Shown piece after piece: positions 1-12,800 of a DNA stretch of 64,000 bases. The notes below the pieces were generated by a model. It had not been told where the DNA came from, ran no database searches, and was given only the letters and a program-made list of their open reading frames with translations. The number at the start of each line of letters is the position of its first letter. The first letter of the stretch is position 1. The DNA is from Panopea generosa (Eukaryota; Mollusca; Bivalvia; Adapedonta; Hiatellidae): the NCBI GenBank assembly GCA_029582155.1, contig CM055899.1, forward strand, positions 81,313,556 to 81,377,555, given 5' to 3'. The position numbers and the translations under genes were made by a program.

Positions 1-639
1 GGTCACTTTAGAAGTTGACTGCGGGCGCTGCCATATTGAAACGTCGTCACGACCACATGTTAAAAAGATTTTGCATTCGCCATAAGGAGGTCGCCATTGG
101 TTTTCAAAATATTGCCTTATGTGATTGGAGTGTTACTAAAACCAGGCCACGTTCCATCTGATCGGCAAATTCCGGCACTAATGTATACAATCTCCTTCGC
201 ACTGTTATCGTTCGTTACACTCAGGTAATGAGTCGAATATGGTAAAGATTGTAATTTATAGTGCCTTATGGGATTGGAATGGTACTAAAACAAGGCCAGG
301 TTCCGGCTGACCGGCCATTTCCGGCTGCAATTAAAAGTCAAATACGGTGCGTATGATTGTGAAGTTTTAAGAAATTACTGAAAAATAAAATAAAAAACAT
401 TTATGTCTTGAAACTTTTATTTTTCAACGATTTATTCACAGAATTTTGACAAATTCCTGCTGAATTAATTTTAATTATTTCTAAATAACCATGTTTATAA
501 TCAGTTGTAACAAAGATTATGACATGCTGAACCCAAAACAATGAAAAACATAACAAAATCAAGAGGCTACAATTGTTCCGAGATTTAAAGTCCAGACTGT
601 TACATTGTCGTACATGGATGAATCAACACTTGATTCAAT

Positions 640-1056
640 TAATCAACATTACATGAATACACGCCGTGTGTAATACCCAGAATCTTACCTCAAAGGTAAA
701 AGTCACACTTTCAGTTTGTTTGATAGTTCATGTCTGGTCTGTAACTTTGTATTATCATTATCTTACGTGAGGGTTTTTAAAATATCTTGACACAAGTGAA
801 CAACATGTCATGATGTGTCACCTGCATTTATCTATAGAAATAATCCAGACCTTTATATCAGATGTCAAGGTCACCACACAAAAAGGTCAATGTCACAATT
901 AAATGTAAACGACATGAAATTGCATGTCTAGTCTGAAACGTCCGTCCATAACTCCATATGCATTGATACATTGAAATCCCTACATATTACAAAATATATC
1001 GTTATTATAACAAACCATTTGGGGGAATGTGACACTTACCAGTGGTATTTCTTGTT
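640..1056 (+). repeat. 3' part of a dispersed repeat (family also at 15786-17327)
   Basis: The phrases about Ca. 'accttacctcaaaggt', 'caaggtcac', the block ending in a G-run followed by 'gacacttaccagtg', and the terminal 'tttcttgtt' match the end of the longer repeat in the zinc-finger gene intron at 15786-17327. The mirror copy is in the right arm at about 31745-32185 on the other strand. It looks like a truncated copy of a non-coding mobile repeat. Confidence 0.7.
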
Positions 1057-1216
1057 TAATTAATATATCCACAAATCAATTTAAAATATATATTTTTGCA
1101 ATAGTAAATTATATATATTTTATAACATTATAGTAAATAAGTTTAGATATTTTTTTTCCAGATGTTTTCTTATTGAATATGCAAATGGAAATGCATGGTG
1201 ATTAAGATTTGTTCAT

Positions 1217-1830
1217 TCAAACATCATAATTACTATTAAACACCCCAGATTTACTTTTCCCTGCAGCCAGAATTTGATCGTGTAATTTGAAAATTTTTGT
1301 TTTTGTTTTCAGGTGCTTCCCTACTTTCAGATGCTGGTGGTTTGCAAATAAAGGTTTATGCATGAAAGTGTGTACCAGTAATGAAGTTGTGGACACATTG
1401 ACGTGTGTATGTATTATGTGGACACATGGTTTTAGTATATCATGGACAAATTGTTTTATACCGAAATACATTGTTCGTTTTCGAAAAGGAAAAATTGTGC
1501 GGACAATTTTGTGTGCATAACGAATTGTGTACTGAAACATCAGAAAGTTTATATCGTTTAAATATATCCTTAGTTCAGTCCAGAATGTTTGCACATGAAA
1601 GCATTGTCAGAACAAATGATTAGTAGTTTCTATATAACCATTACAAATTCACACAAGTTTGAATTTACCATTTACTAATTTCACCAATGACTTATTTGTT
1701 GGGATTATGCGCATCAAGTATTTGTATTGGAAGTTTCTTAATTTTTTATCAATTGTAGATTTGATTGGAATAGTGTATATTTTCTTCCAGTCCAAATGAA
1801 TATGTTGAAAGTCTTGACTCCCATTTTATT
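1217..1830 (-). pseudogene. LINE 3' fragment (L1/Tx1-like C-terminal region), left arm
   Basis: On the minus strand the sequence reads as the C-terminal end of a non-LTR retrotransposon polyprotein. Phrases such as LRTFQYKYLMRIIPTN and ETTNHLF-QCFHVQTFW are the usual 'RIL.TN ... C..  E...HLFW.C..VQ.FW' block after the reverse transcriptase domain. Stops interrupt the upstream part (for example before the HLF block), while the last 125 codons are open. The mirror copy at 30980-31593 has the same layout. It is a dead fragment that predates duplication of the arms. The clade assignment is tentative. Confidence 0.6.
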
Positions 1831-2627
1831 TCAGATTTATGTTCATTGTGTAAAAGTGTATTTGTTTGTTTGCTTAAAACCAGTTTTGTAATATGTTAAC
1901 ATTGTCTTGGGTGTCGATTGGTTCCACTTTTAATCTTTCTTTTCATTTGTTAGATATTGTAGTATAATGGTACAAGACAAACACAAGTTAGTTGAGTTTT
2001 CTAAAGTTTATTAAAAGTTGTTTGTTAAAAGTCCGTTAATTATAATCTAAACACAAGTAACATAATCTAGCTAAGTTTCATTTCGTGCGACAATAACGTG
2101 ACATGACCCCAGTAAAGCCTAAAAGTATCTACCGACTACCCAAAATATCTCAGTTTAAATAGGGATTCTATCTACGCTTTCGTAGAGTTTCGTGATTCAT
2201 CCATGACTTTTATTGATTATTAATTACCCGATGTACCGAGCTAGCTCGCTATAAGCCTCGTACACCTGATCATTTTATTAGTCATTTAATTGCTAATTAC
2301 AGATTACTTCCTACGTCAGCCGCTGGGATGTGACTAATTCATCAACCCGCCTGACCTCCTTTATTCGCACCTTAGCATGTTCCATGGTTTATGCAATTTA
2401 TATAAAACTTATCTAGACTTCTTTACGTTTCGCCCTAGTTCTGTTACAGTATGCTTGATACTAATTGGTTATATCTAAGAAATTCTGAACTATTAAGTTC
2501 GCTGAATTTTTTTTTCTAAAATCATATATGTTTTGTATATATTTGATTCTTTTTTCTAACCGATCTGTAGCAAAACGTATGAAGGTTTAATGTTATATTT
2601 ATGTTATTCCATAACATTTAAGTCCGT

Positions 2628-2845
2628 GTGGTTCCGGCTAAGAATAGAATCTCTGTCGACCTCTGCAGAGGGGTAGGAATCCTCCGAATGGGTGTCATGT
2701 TCATTTTATCATTTTTTGTCATGTTCACTATTGTGGTTAAATTATCTATCCCTGTGTGGTTCCAGGGAGTCATGAGTGATGGCAAGAATAGGGTCACTGT
2801 GGCTTATGCATGTCGTAAGAAGCGACAATTTGAGTAATACGATCG
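2628..2845 (+). repeat. Dispersed repeat with 'gtcgtaagaagcgac' motif
   Basis: Two similar blocks, each beginning 'tgtggttccrg' and followed by 'aagaatag', lie about 130 bp apart, and the second continues into 'catgtcgtaagaagcgac'. This looks like a non-coding dispersed repeat or retroelement tail. The reverse copy is in the right arm at about 29955-30175. The open frame through it (69 codons) is probably incidental. Confidence 0.4.
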
Positions 2846-3249
2846 AATTTGCTGAAACTCTGCTGTTCTGCAGGTATCAAGGTTCTAGGTTCATTCTACA
2901 TATTCATTTGTTGGTGTATTTTTTTAAATCTGTCTGTTAATTTGTTGTTTTTATACATGTAAAGTGAACCTGGAATCTTCCTTCCTGTTGCGTCGAATAA
3001 CTTATAATGTGTTGATACGCCGTAAAACCCTATTTATTCATTCATTGTTAACATTTAACTAAATTTGGCTGAAATCTTCTGTTTATTGTATAATTATGTC
3101 TTATCAATCTACTGAAATAGCTAAATTGGACAGAAGTTTTCGATTTTATTGATTGATTTGAATTTAAAACAGGAAGGAATGGATTTCAAAATCGGGTTAT
3201 CAGTAGCGTGTGCGGCCTCTGCGTGCGATGATGACTGCTTGACAGCGAC

Positions 3250-3349
3250 GTCGCATTGAGAGCTGAAGTTTGTTTATGTCAGCCTGTGGGATAAAACAAT
3301 GATAATATCCCACAGGCTAACATAAACAAGCTTGTGCTCTCAATGCGAC
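3250..3349. repeat. ~100-bp near-perfect hairpin, left arm
   Basis: The left half (gcattgagagc ... tgtttatgtcagcctgtggga) pairs with the right half (tcccacaggctaacataaaca ... gctctcaatgc), leaving a loop of about 15 bases. The right-arm copy at 29443-29542 is even more symmetrical. It could be a small foldback MITE or a hairpin able to extrude as a cruciform. Confidence 0.85.
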
Positions 3350-5279
3350 ATGTTGTCTGAACAGCTGCTCTCATCATTTAAAATAAAGTTGAGCAAAAGT
3401 TAGTTCAACACTACAGGGTTTGAAACATAATACTGTATATAGTTAATTGGTATGATCATTAGTATGGATGATATTTAAATATTAGAATTATCTTATTATT
3501 TTTGTTTGAAGTTTACTTATCATGAGATAAGAAGCCTGAGGAAAATTTATATATTGTATAGTTTGAACAAAATTGTTTAACATGGTTACAAGCTGGACTG
3601 TTTTACAGCTTAATCCAGTGAACACACAGTCGCCTTACAGAAGATCCCATTTTAAGTTCAAAATACTCACCCAACATCTTGATAGTATTTGTTCCAGTAA
3701 TTTTAATTCTTTGATTTGACTCTATTTATAAATATGTAGATTTAAAACAACACAATATAAGTAGACTTTCGCGCCTTTTGATATACATTGATCGTATTTG
3801 AATTTAATCATCGATCACCAATACATTAACAGACATGCTCGCCTTTTTATACACATCGGTCGTATTTGAATATAGTTCTTCTGTTACCCGTGCCGACCTT
3901 CACGTTATTAACAGACGTGCGCGCCATATTATATTTGGATCTGAACGTAGGTCTTGGTGGCAGCACTGTTATATTAGTTCTAAGCTGAAGTATTTTATAT
4001 TTTATACATTTTTAATAGTCAGGTTCAGAGAATGTAAACATCTTCTATGTAAATAGATATAGGCAGACTTGTTTCTTGTTTGTTTTTTTTATTTGTAGGT
4101 GCCGACGGTACTTTTGTTGTTTATTTCAATTTTATCACAATTTTAAATATACCATGACTGATGCAAATTAATCCCCTTTCTTTATAGACTCGTCTTGTTA
4201 TTTTCCCGCCACACTGCCAAAGTATCTAATAAATACAAATGAAGGGTGAGTACATTTTGATATAGGTCGGATACCGTTACCAAAATTTAATTTACTTAGT
4301 AACGGATTCGTTGGTCTTAGGGTATGATTAAATGATTAAATATATTTTGGGTAAAATGTTTAAAAGATACCCTGATATTTAGTATATATGTTATCGATGA
4401 AATGATGTTACAATGAGTCATTATAATGATGATTTACCTTTGATGAAAGTGGGTCACACCGTTAATAAATGCTATTTTTTTCTGTACATATGAGAGCAAA
4501 AGTGTATCAGCCGGGCGGGATGACCCCCTACCACAGTGATTAGGTTGGATTAGGTTAGCGGAGTCAGCATAAGCGTTGTCCCAACATGTATTTTGATTAA
4601 AATATAACGGCGTAGCTGCAAGATACATAAAACACTGTACATGACCCACATTACATGTCCCCTCCTACACACACCGGTGTAGCTACACGAAGGCACTGCA
4701 GGTCCAAGGTCTGCACTGTTCCCAGAAAAATAAAAGTCCCTAAGTAATTGATATATGTATACATAGAAAAAATGCAAACAAAACCCCTGATAATGCACCA
4801 TTGGTCATTTACATTTTAAAACAAACATTAGTGGATAACATCAAAGCCCCCAAAATTTCTAGGCCTGGGATATCGGTTAGGATCAGCTTGTAAGTTTTGT
4901 CTGAGCCGATATTCCAGTATATATTGTGAAAATTAACGTATTACTATACTGTGTATGAGATATGATTTTCTTACAGCCAAAAAGTGTGTTTAATCTTTTG
5001 TACCTATGCAAGTCAAAACGAGCAACAAATAAATGAATTAGTGATTGCAATATTGCATGACAATATAATTTTATGTTCTGCAAAATGTTGTTAAAATTTT
5101 ATACAAGCTTTTAACGTGCGGTTTGCAACGGAATGACCCCGACCCCTGCAGACCCATTACGGGATAATAAACGGACAACATTACGGTAACTAAAACAAAT
5201 TCTAGGCCTGCAGGTTTACTTCGACCAAGCTAGGTCCCTGTCATACACACACCACCTACTCAAATTTGCAGGAGAGGTG

Positions 5280-5293
5280 GGGGGGGGGGGGGG
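5280..5293 (+). repeat. Poly-G run, left arm
   Basis: A run of about 14 G residues. The equivalent position in the right arm is a run of about 30 C, so the homopolymer differs in length between the arms. Confidence 0.9.
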
Positions 5294-5551
5294 ACCGTCT
5301 CCGAGTAAATAATAATCCTATCTGCCTCTCCCCAATAATTTGTTTTTAACATATTTCATTCATAAGTTATGTACAACATATTCCACACCATACATCGTAA
5401 AAGGCTTGTAAAGAAAGAAAATAATTTCCCAGTAACTGAAGTACTCTTGCACCCATTGTTACACCAGCGCTACCAGTTTTTATCGAAAAATGTAAGTCTT
5501 TAAAATTGACGTTATCCAATGAAAATGCTTTAAACACATATATGATAATGA

Positions 5552-5790
5552 GACTGGAATTATATACTATCGAACGATTTAGCAAAATCAACAAAAATGA
5601 AATAAAATATGACTTTTTCCTTTATTAAATATTTTTGGATTAATGCCGTGATTGTAAAACTATTGTCAATTGTTGAGCATTCCGTTCTTAAATCTATCTG
5701 TTGCACATCTATTAAACATTGATTCAGGATATTCCTCGATAATTGTTAGGATCAGACATGATGCCTTTCTTGTGAAGGTGAGTAATGATA
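5552..5790 (-). pseudogene. LINE reverse-transcriptase fragment, left arm
   Basis: The minus strand keeps broken pieces of a non-LTR reverse transcriptase: THLHKKG, SDPNNYRGIS, a TIDNSFTL-like phrase and FVDFAKSFDSI. The same motifs occur intact in the LINE at 45000-47132 (TPLHKKG, NDPNNYRGIS, TIDNIFTL, FVDFAKAFDSI). The segment between NYRGIS and TIDN is shortened and stops are present, so it is an internally deleted pseudogene. The mirror copy is at 26677-26915. Confidence 0.75.
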
Positions 5791-6090
5791 CTTTAACTCC
5801 ATAGATCTGGTAACTCACCATTTGTAGTAGTGGCTTATGCTACATGTGACAAATGTGTTTATAATATCAAGGACTTTATTTTTCTTTTTTAAACGAATCG
5901 TACAAATGTAATCATTTGTTATGTTTCAAAAACTTTTAATTATTTTCATTCTTTAGATCAGTTTAACGATTTAATTTCTATACATGTACCAGAAATGATT
6001 TTTACAAAGAGTTGTGAACAATATATATTTCACTTGTGATACGAAACCTCTATATAAGGAGTACGAAACCGTCCGGTACAAAATAGTAAT

Positions 6091-6508
6091 GGGGTGAGGT
6101 CTATTCCCCGGAACCCTTCTTAATATTGAATTACATTACTCACCTTTAATATTAATAAGTTGGATGAACGTAAAGACAACTTCATACTCTTTCGGTTGGT
6201 ACCAAAATTATGAAATTATGTTGCATAATAAATAAGTTATTGCGGGTTCCGTGGGTTCCGGGTTTTATAATGTTGAATTTTGGCTGCAATATTTCAATGA
6301 ACATTTACCCAACTTTGATTCTAATTTAAAAACAAAATTCTGATCATAAAGTTATTTTTTAATATGAACGTAAAGAAAACTTCAAACTCTTTCAGTTGGT
6401 ACCAAAATTATGAATTTATGTTGTATAATAAATAAGTTACGAAGGGTTCCGTGGGTTCCGGGTTTTCCTTATCGATATTAGGTAAGGCTCCGGGGAATAG
6501 ACCTGCCC
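6091..6508. mobile_element. MITE (418 bp) at the inner edge of the left arm
   Basis: The terminal inverted repeats start GGGGTGAGGTCTATTCCCC on the left and, read inward from the right, GGGCAGGTCTATTCCCC. The pairing continues for about 35 bp with a few mismatches. A 7-bp direct repeat TAGTAAT flanks the element (6084-6090 and 6509-6515), consistent with a target-site duplication. The interior contains two direct copies of a ~95-bp block (about 6174-6267 and 6365-6468). There is no coding capacity, so the superfamily is unknown. A truncated copy lies at the inner edge of the right arm (about 26150-26375). Confidence 0.7.
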
Positions 6509-6643
6509 TAGTAATGGTACGAAACAACCACCAATCCTCATGAAAGTGTAACTTTTATACACCGTTTTTGAGAAAGGTAAACAAACAAACAGCACGAAAA
6601 GTATTTTTTGCATTCGCTGCTTATATACAAGATATTGCAACTA

Positions 6644-6735
6644 GAGCAAGACACTTTTTCTGTTTATACTTAGTAATGGTCGTACACAGGAAGACTTTGA
6701 TTTGTTCTAAGTTGTAATGAACAAGTCTAAAACTA
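6644..6735 (+). mobile_element. SINE tail fragment (family C)
   Basis: The sequence 'gagcaagacactttttctg ... caggaagac ... tgttctaag' is colinear with the 3' half of the tRNA-derived SINE at 23550-23735. The tRNA-like head is absent here. It lies about 40 bp upstream of zinc-finger exon 1. Confidence 0.65.
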
Positions 6736-6774
6736 AAAGAGTAATATTACTATATGTCCTTGTTATTTTGACAG

Positions 6775-6885
6775 GTTTAACGTAAAGTATGGCATTTTAC
6801 TATGTTGTCATGCGGGTGACTGCCGAGCAGGAACATTTCATCAGACATGTATACAAACAGAAAAATTGGCTGTGTCATATTAAAG
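6775..6885 (+). CDS. Zinc-finger gene exon 1 (start codon)
   Basis: ATG at 6789 has G at +4 and an in-frame TAA just upstream (6783-6785). An acceptor-like ttattttgacag precedes 6775, suggesting an upstream non-coding exon. The frame encodes MAFYYVVMRVTAEQEH... for 32 residues and meets a donor (AAAG|GTATTT) after one base of the next codon. That phase is exactly what exon 2 needs. No homology is recognised, so support comes from phase and splice signals only. Confidence 0.5.
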
Positions 6886-9800
6886 GTATTTTATATTTCC
6901 ACCTATATTGGTCATTAACGCGAATATATCGGGGAAAGTGCTATAAATGTCTAGACAGTACTACTGCTTGACGACCTTCACATCGCCATTCAGACGCTTT
7001 CTTACGTGTTAACCAAAATTAAAATGAAAACACATGACTCGTTTAATATGTCAATATGTTATAATTTTAAGCGGGAAATCTATTTTAGTCTAACCATGTA
7101 ATTAAATGTGACAGCAGTCACCCATCCAAGAACTAACCCATACTTCATTGCTTAATTTCCAATACAGTCAGTGCACTTCAACCGTGTCACTGTAAAAGCT
7201 AGCTTAACAGCGAGACTGTTGTAAGTGACCTATGTACATTCACTACACATGTGTAGGAAGTTAGGAAACACCTTTTCAATATATTATTTTGGCATGATCA
7301 AATAGATATTATTTCAGTAATATGGGTTCAATGAGTATTATATAAGCATGATATATTGGACAAAAATGGGTTTGGCCAACTTCAAAATGTTTAAAAATCC
7401 TGATATACAGGTACTCCTGGCATTAAAGATTTTACTGACGTCAAATATTTCATAAAAAAACAATATTTCAGCTTGAAGAAAGTTAAAGTTGAGCAGTGTT
7501 AATTGTATCAAGAGTGGAGTGTAATATCCACCAAAGCTGAGATTTATTAAATGCATTTTTCAAATTTTTGCAAATTTCTTTCACCAGGTATCACATTCCA
7601 ACTTGCGTGTAGCAACAGGGTGTTTTGCTTATATTGACACAAGACTAGTTCTGCTCATTGTTTCACCTTTTCCTCAGATGGACTTTTTGCTTATGAGCAA
7701 GTTTGTTTCAACTCCTAGCACTTGCACGCTATACTATTACTGGAATAACCTATGTAGACATTGATGACATTTCCTCAATGATATATGATTTTCTGCAAGT
7801 TTTGCAGGGAAATTTTCATTGTCATTTTTCACATATTTATCTGTCAAATTGTTCAACATTTTGAGCTGTGGCACTAAACATTTATGCATGTTGCTATGGA
7901 GACCATAACATTATTATTAAAATAGAAATGCACTAAAATAATGTACATCAATGACAAATACACCGATACTTAAGCTGTGAAAAATATAGCGATAAGCTTG
8001 CATGAATATGGATTTTATCAAATTTGTCCACAAACTTCTGGATAACCCCTCATATACACAATTAATAGTATCAGTGTTTGGAATCTCCTTTGTCTAACTC
8101 TACAAATAAAAAAATTATACAATTTTATAAAAAAAAATTAAATATGTGGAAGCAAGAAGTTGGTGTTTGAGTCAATTGAATTTGTAATTATTCAAATGCA
8201 CCATGCAGTTTACACACTTGTGAGTAAGACATTGTCATTTTAGTTAATATAACTTGTAATTCCACATCTGCACTATGCAGTTTACACACCTGTGAGTAAG
8301 AAATTGTCATTTGAATGAATAAAGCTTGTACAGTAATTCCACTTCTGTACCATGCAGTTTACTGACATAAAAGGTAGAAATTGCCATGAGAGTGATTTAA
8401 ATTTGGGATAAGCAAGTTGAAGTATACAATTCAGCAATCTGAGTTATGGTGAATATCGCCCTTCATATTCTAGCACCAGCATTGGATCTTTACAAAATTT
8501 GCATTGTAGTTGTATAACCATAATATTTTCCAAATCTACACTAGTTGACATGTATCATTTTTGTATATTATTAATCATCACATAATAAACAGTGCAGGAA
8601 CGAAATGAACTCATGATGTATTTTGTTATATTAACCTCACTTCTGGTTCATCACTCGTTGTCTGTATAACTTAACTAGGATTTTGTATGTAAAATGTCAA
8701 GCTAATTTCGTAACACGTTAATTTGCAATGGTAAAATGACGTTTTTATGAGACATTATAATGACCAATTTCTTTCCTCTCATTACAAGAATGATTTGAAT
8801 TTACCATTTTCCTAAGTTATGTGAATCTTATATTTGTGCTCATTTGTTATTGAATTTATTATACTTGGCAAAAAACTCTATATATTTTTGCCGACTCATT
8901 TGATAAATTCATTATTAAATGAACACATATATATATAAGAACTAAAGGTTGATTTATATAACAACATGCTGCAGTTTTAGACCTTTTTTCTCCCCTCTAA
9001 CCCACTTCCCAATCTCTCTGTACCTAAATCTTTAAAAACCTTACCACTTAGTTAAGTAACATGAGTGCTTGTTTGTGATGCATGATTTCCTACTTTATAA
9101 CTTAAGGCACCATGTAAACGAGCACATAGGAAATATGTTTGACTCAGTATGATTTAGTTGCCTTTTAAGTATATCTAGATATTGCTTCGATGTATACGGG
9201 TCTGGTAAACTCAGTTGAAAGTGCATCTGACTGTCAATCAAGATGTCATAATTATGAATTCTTGCCCAGTCAGTCTCGAAGATGATTGATATACATTGTG
9301 TCTTATTGTCATTTGTCTCTCACCTCTGATTCAAGTGGGAAATTTATCAGTTGCTTGTGGAGATGGGTATGATTGAATACTGGTTAACTCATGATCCCAG
9401 GAAAGAGTGGTTAGGTTTACTGATAAAAATGCCACATAATATACACACTGTGTAAGCGAGTACATAGGAAATCTAATTTGGCACAGTAAGATGAGTCAGA
9501 GTATATCTAAATATTGCTAGAAAACATAGTTAAAATGAATTTACATTAACTATTCATTTTAATCTTGTCTTTTTCAGTTTGCACTCAAATTGATTCAAGT
9601 ATTGTGCAGTATTGTAATAGTCAGGATGTTTTTACTACCAGTACAGAAGAGACACACTATACTCAACTGTTTCCAAATAATACAACATGTTCAGCAAACT
9701 CACAGAAAAATCCAGGAAGAAATCCAACTGAAACTCTGAATGATAGGTTTGCTTATATTACAGAGCCTATATTTAAATCTGATGAAACTTCTGCTAAGGC

Positions 9801-12800
9801 TGCTGCACCTATATTTATCTGTGATAAAGCTGTTGTCAAGACAACCGTATCAATGTATAATAGAACAAATGTTAAGACTAAGACTACTGTACCAGTATCA
9901 CTGTCTGATATAACTGGTGTTAACACTACTGGACCTGTACAAATGTCTGATATAATTGCTGCTAATGTTACTGAATGTGAACCAATGTGTGATATAACTG
10001 TTGCCAAGGCTACTGGATCTGTACAAATGTTTGATATAATTGCTCCTAAGGTTACTGAATGTGAACCAGTGTGTGATATAACTGTTGCCAACACTACTGG
10101 ACCTGTACAAATGTCTGATATAATTGCTCCTAAGGTTACTGAATGTGAACCAATGTGTGATGTAACTGTTGCCAAGGCTACTGGACCTGTACAAATGTCT
10201 GATATTATTGCTCCTAAGGTTACTGAATGTGAACCAATGTGTGATGTAACTGTTGCCAACACTACAGGACCTGTACAAATGTCTGATATAATTGCTCCTA
10301 AGGTTACTGAATGTGAACCAATGTGTGATGTAACTGTTACCAAGGCTACTGGGCCTGTACAAATGTCTGATATAATTGCTCCTAAGGTTACTGAATGTGA
10401 ACCAATGTATGATGTAACTGTTGCCAAGGCTACTGGACCTGTATCAGAGTGTGATTTTGTTTTTAATCAAAGTGCTACAATTACATCTGATTGTAATCCC
10501 ACACATGTTGCAATTAGTGTGTGCACTGACCCTGGATCTGTTTTGAGTGGTTCTGTTGCTACAGATAATGAAATAATACCCTCATCTGCTGATACTCGTA
10601 CCTCAGAAGCTGAAGATGTACTTGTTTGTGATGAATCTGCTGTTTCTGATACTGAGCCTGCCATTTGTGATGAAAATGAATCTGTTTTTAGCACATCCAA
10701 GTTATTGAAAAACTGTGTTTCTATAGATACGAAGTTATCTGATTGTTCCAAATATTTACACACAAAAAGAACAGTAACAAGCACTTTAAGTTTTAACCAA
10801 AATGAAATTCTGCAAGATCATATAAAAGCAGATCTTTTAGGAGAAGCTGGAAAAAAGATGTCCAACATAAAATTAATCAAGGGCAGTTCAGGTTATATTG
10901 AAGCACCAATGTTAAGTGTTTGGAGTAATGTTGATAAGAAAAAATGTGAATCTCAAATGCAAAATAAAGGTGAAATGGAAACTTTAACTGGAGAATTCTA
11001 CCCAATATCTCTGAAATTAGATACATCAAATCAAAGTGATGCATATACAGCCACTCATCTGACTGAAAGAACTTCAGGGAAAATGTTAAAATCTGAAAAC
11101 AGTTACTTGAAAAAGATAGCTCCAAATGGTTGCCCAGTTACTCGGAATTTACTAGCGAAAAAGAAAGATTTAATTGTTGGCTTAAAACATAGTACAAATA
11201 GTGTTAAAAATGATAAAGTTTCAGTGACTGACAGTCATAAAGATTCAAATGATGCTTTAAAAACAGATACTAGTTGTAATATCAGACAACAGAAACATAA
11301 ACAGTTGTCCCTGCAAAAGAAGAAGCAACTGTTAATACAGTGTATGATGGAGAGTGCTGTATTGTGGAAATCTTGTATGGATGGACGGATAGTCAGGTGG
11401 AGTATGCCTGATATGGGAGCATTTTGTGAAATAAAATTGTCGAGTCATGGAGCGAGGACATTGAGCCCACTGTTTGAGATTTCTGGACCATCTATACCAA
11501 CATGTTTCTTCCGACCCAGTGATTTTGTTGAACGGAATCCAAGGAAGCAGGAAAGTGCAAAATTAAAACAGATAAAAAACATTCCTGTTGCTCTTTCCAA
11601 AGGTAGGAAAAGAAATGATTAGTGTAATGATTTGTATAGTCTCATGTAAACTTAGAAATATGTAGTACATGTATATTGAAGTCAAAGTTTTGTTGAACAA
11701 TGTAAAAGGGTCTGCATTATTTGACACTCGATCAGCTTTTCCCTTCAATCCTTCTTGCCAGGATAATGATTTAGAAAGCATGGAAGATTCTTCATTAATA
11801 CATTATACACTTGTAAAGTATAATGAGGTGATGTGCAGTACACAAGAGAATAACACTGGGTTGTTTTTTGGTTGAATGATTTCCCTTTTTTGTAATTTTT
11901 CTAAACTTTATTTGCCCATTATCTTGTCAAAAGCTTAACTTGAAAATTACTGAAGATATCTCATTGAAACTTTGTTTCCATGTAAAGCAAACCGAGGCAG
12001 TATGCATTGTACAAGGGCATAACCCTTGGTTGTTTTTGACAGACTTATTCACTTTTTGTAATTTTCTGAACTTTGCTTGTCTTGAGCATTACTTGGAAAC
12101 CATTGAAAGAATTTCCTTCAAACTTTGTACACTTGTTAAGCACAATGACGCAGCGCACAAGGACAAACTTATTTTATTTACAGAACTTTATGTTCTTTTG
12201 TAGGTTTACTGGCCACAGGCCAAAAGGGCTTATTCGATGGTGCGTTGTCGGTTGTCTGTTAGCAGCACTTTCACTAGGCGAATTAACTATACAGAAGATT
12301 TGTTTTTCAATCTGAAATGCAAGATGGCCACCATAACTAAAAATAGTCCAAAAATTTAAAAAAAATCTTTTCATGAACTGCCCAACAGATTTTGAAAATA
12401 TCTATGTAGTAATGCTAACCAAGTATAGTTCTGTTAGATTTGTTCAAATGGTGCCCCTGGGGTTAAAAATGACCCTGCCCCGAGGGTTCAATTAAGGGAC
12501 ACATGTCATTATAACAAACATTATTTTTTTTAAAAATGGAACTAATTTTGCCTATATTTTCACAGAAGCATTGTTTGGTCAAGTAGGTTCAGATTTGTTA
12601 AAATGACTGAGTTCCACTGTCTTAAGGGGTCAGGAGGGGCCCCAAAAGGGTAAAAATTGAGAATTACAAAAATTGTTTTCTTAAGAACCGGTAAGTCAAG
12701 ATTTGTTTATATTTGGCATAAATTATCCCAATGTGTATAGCTTTGAATGAAGATAAGAATAAAGGGGGCTTATATTTATAGGGGCCCTGTAAGGGGACTT

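Larger units (their letters stand above)
1..6129 (+). repeat. Left arm of ~6 kb inverted repeat
   Basis: The reverse complement of this stretch reappears at 26337-32792. Matching landmarks include the first bases (the complement ends at 32792), a 125-codon ORF (1217-1594 against 31216-31593), a hairpin (3250-3349 against 29443-29542), a mononucleotide run (5280-5293 against 27477-27506) and the last shared motif near 6129 against 26337. Mismatches are scattered at a few per hundred bases by eye. The arm reaches the first base of the window, so it may continue outside. No intact gene was recognised in it. Confidence 0.93.

Noticed and set aside
2628-2837. 69-codon frame in the left arm
   Set aside because: It lies in a dispersed repeat, and the mirror copy does not keep the full frame.
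4434-4649. 71-codon minus-strand frame kept in both arms (mirror at 28138-28332)
   Set aside because: The arms are so alike that shared openness carries little weight; the right copy changes frame near its end and no family is recognised.
9753-10427. 224-codon open frame on the minus strand (and 154 codons in another frame) opposite the coding repeat
   Set aside because: A repeat unit of 84 bp keeps every frame open once one unit is free of stops; the plus-strand frame joins known fingers by splicing, so the antisense frames are by-products.
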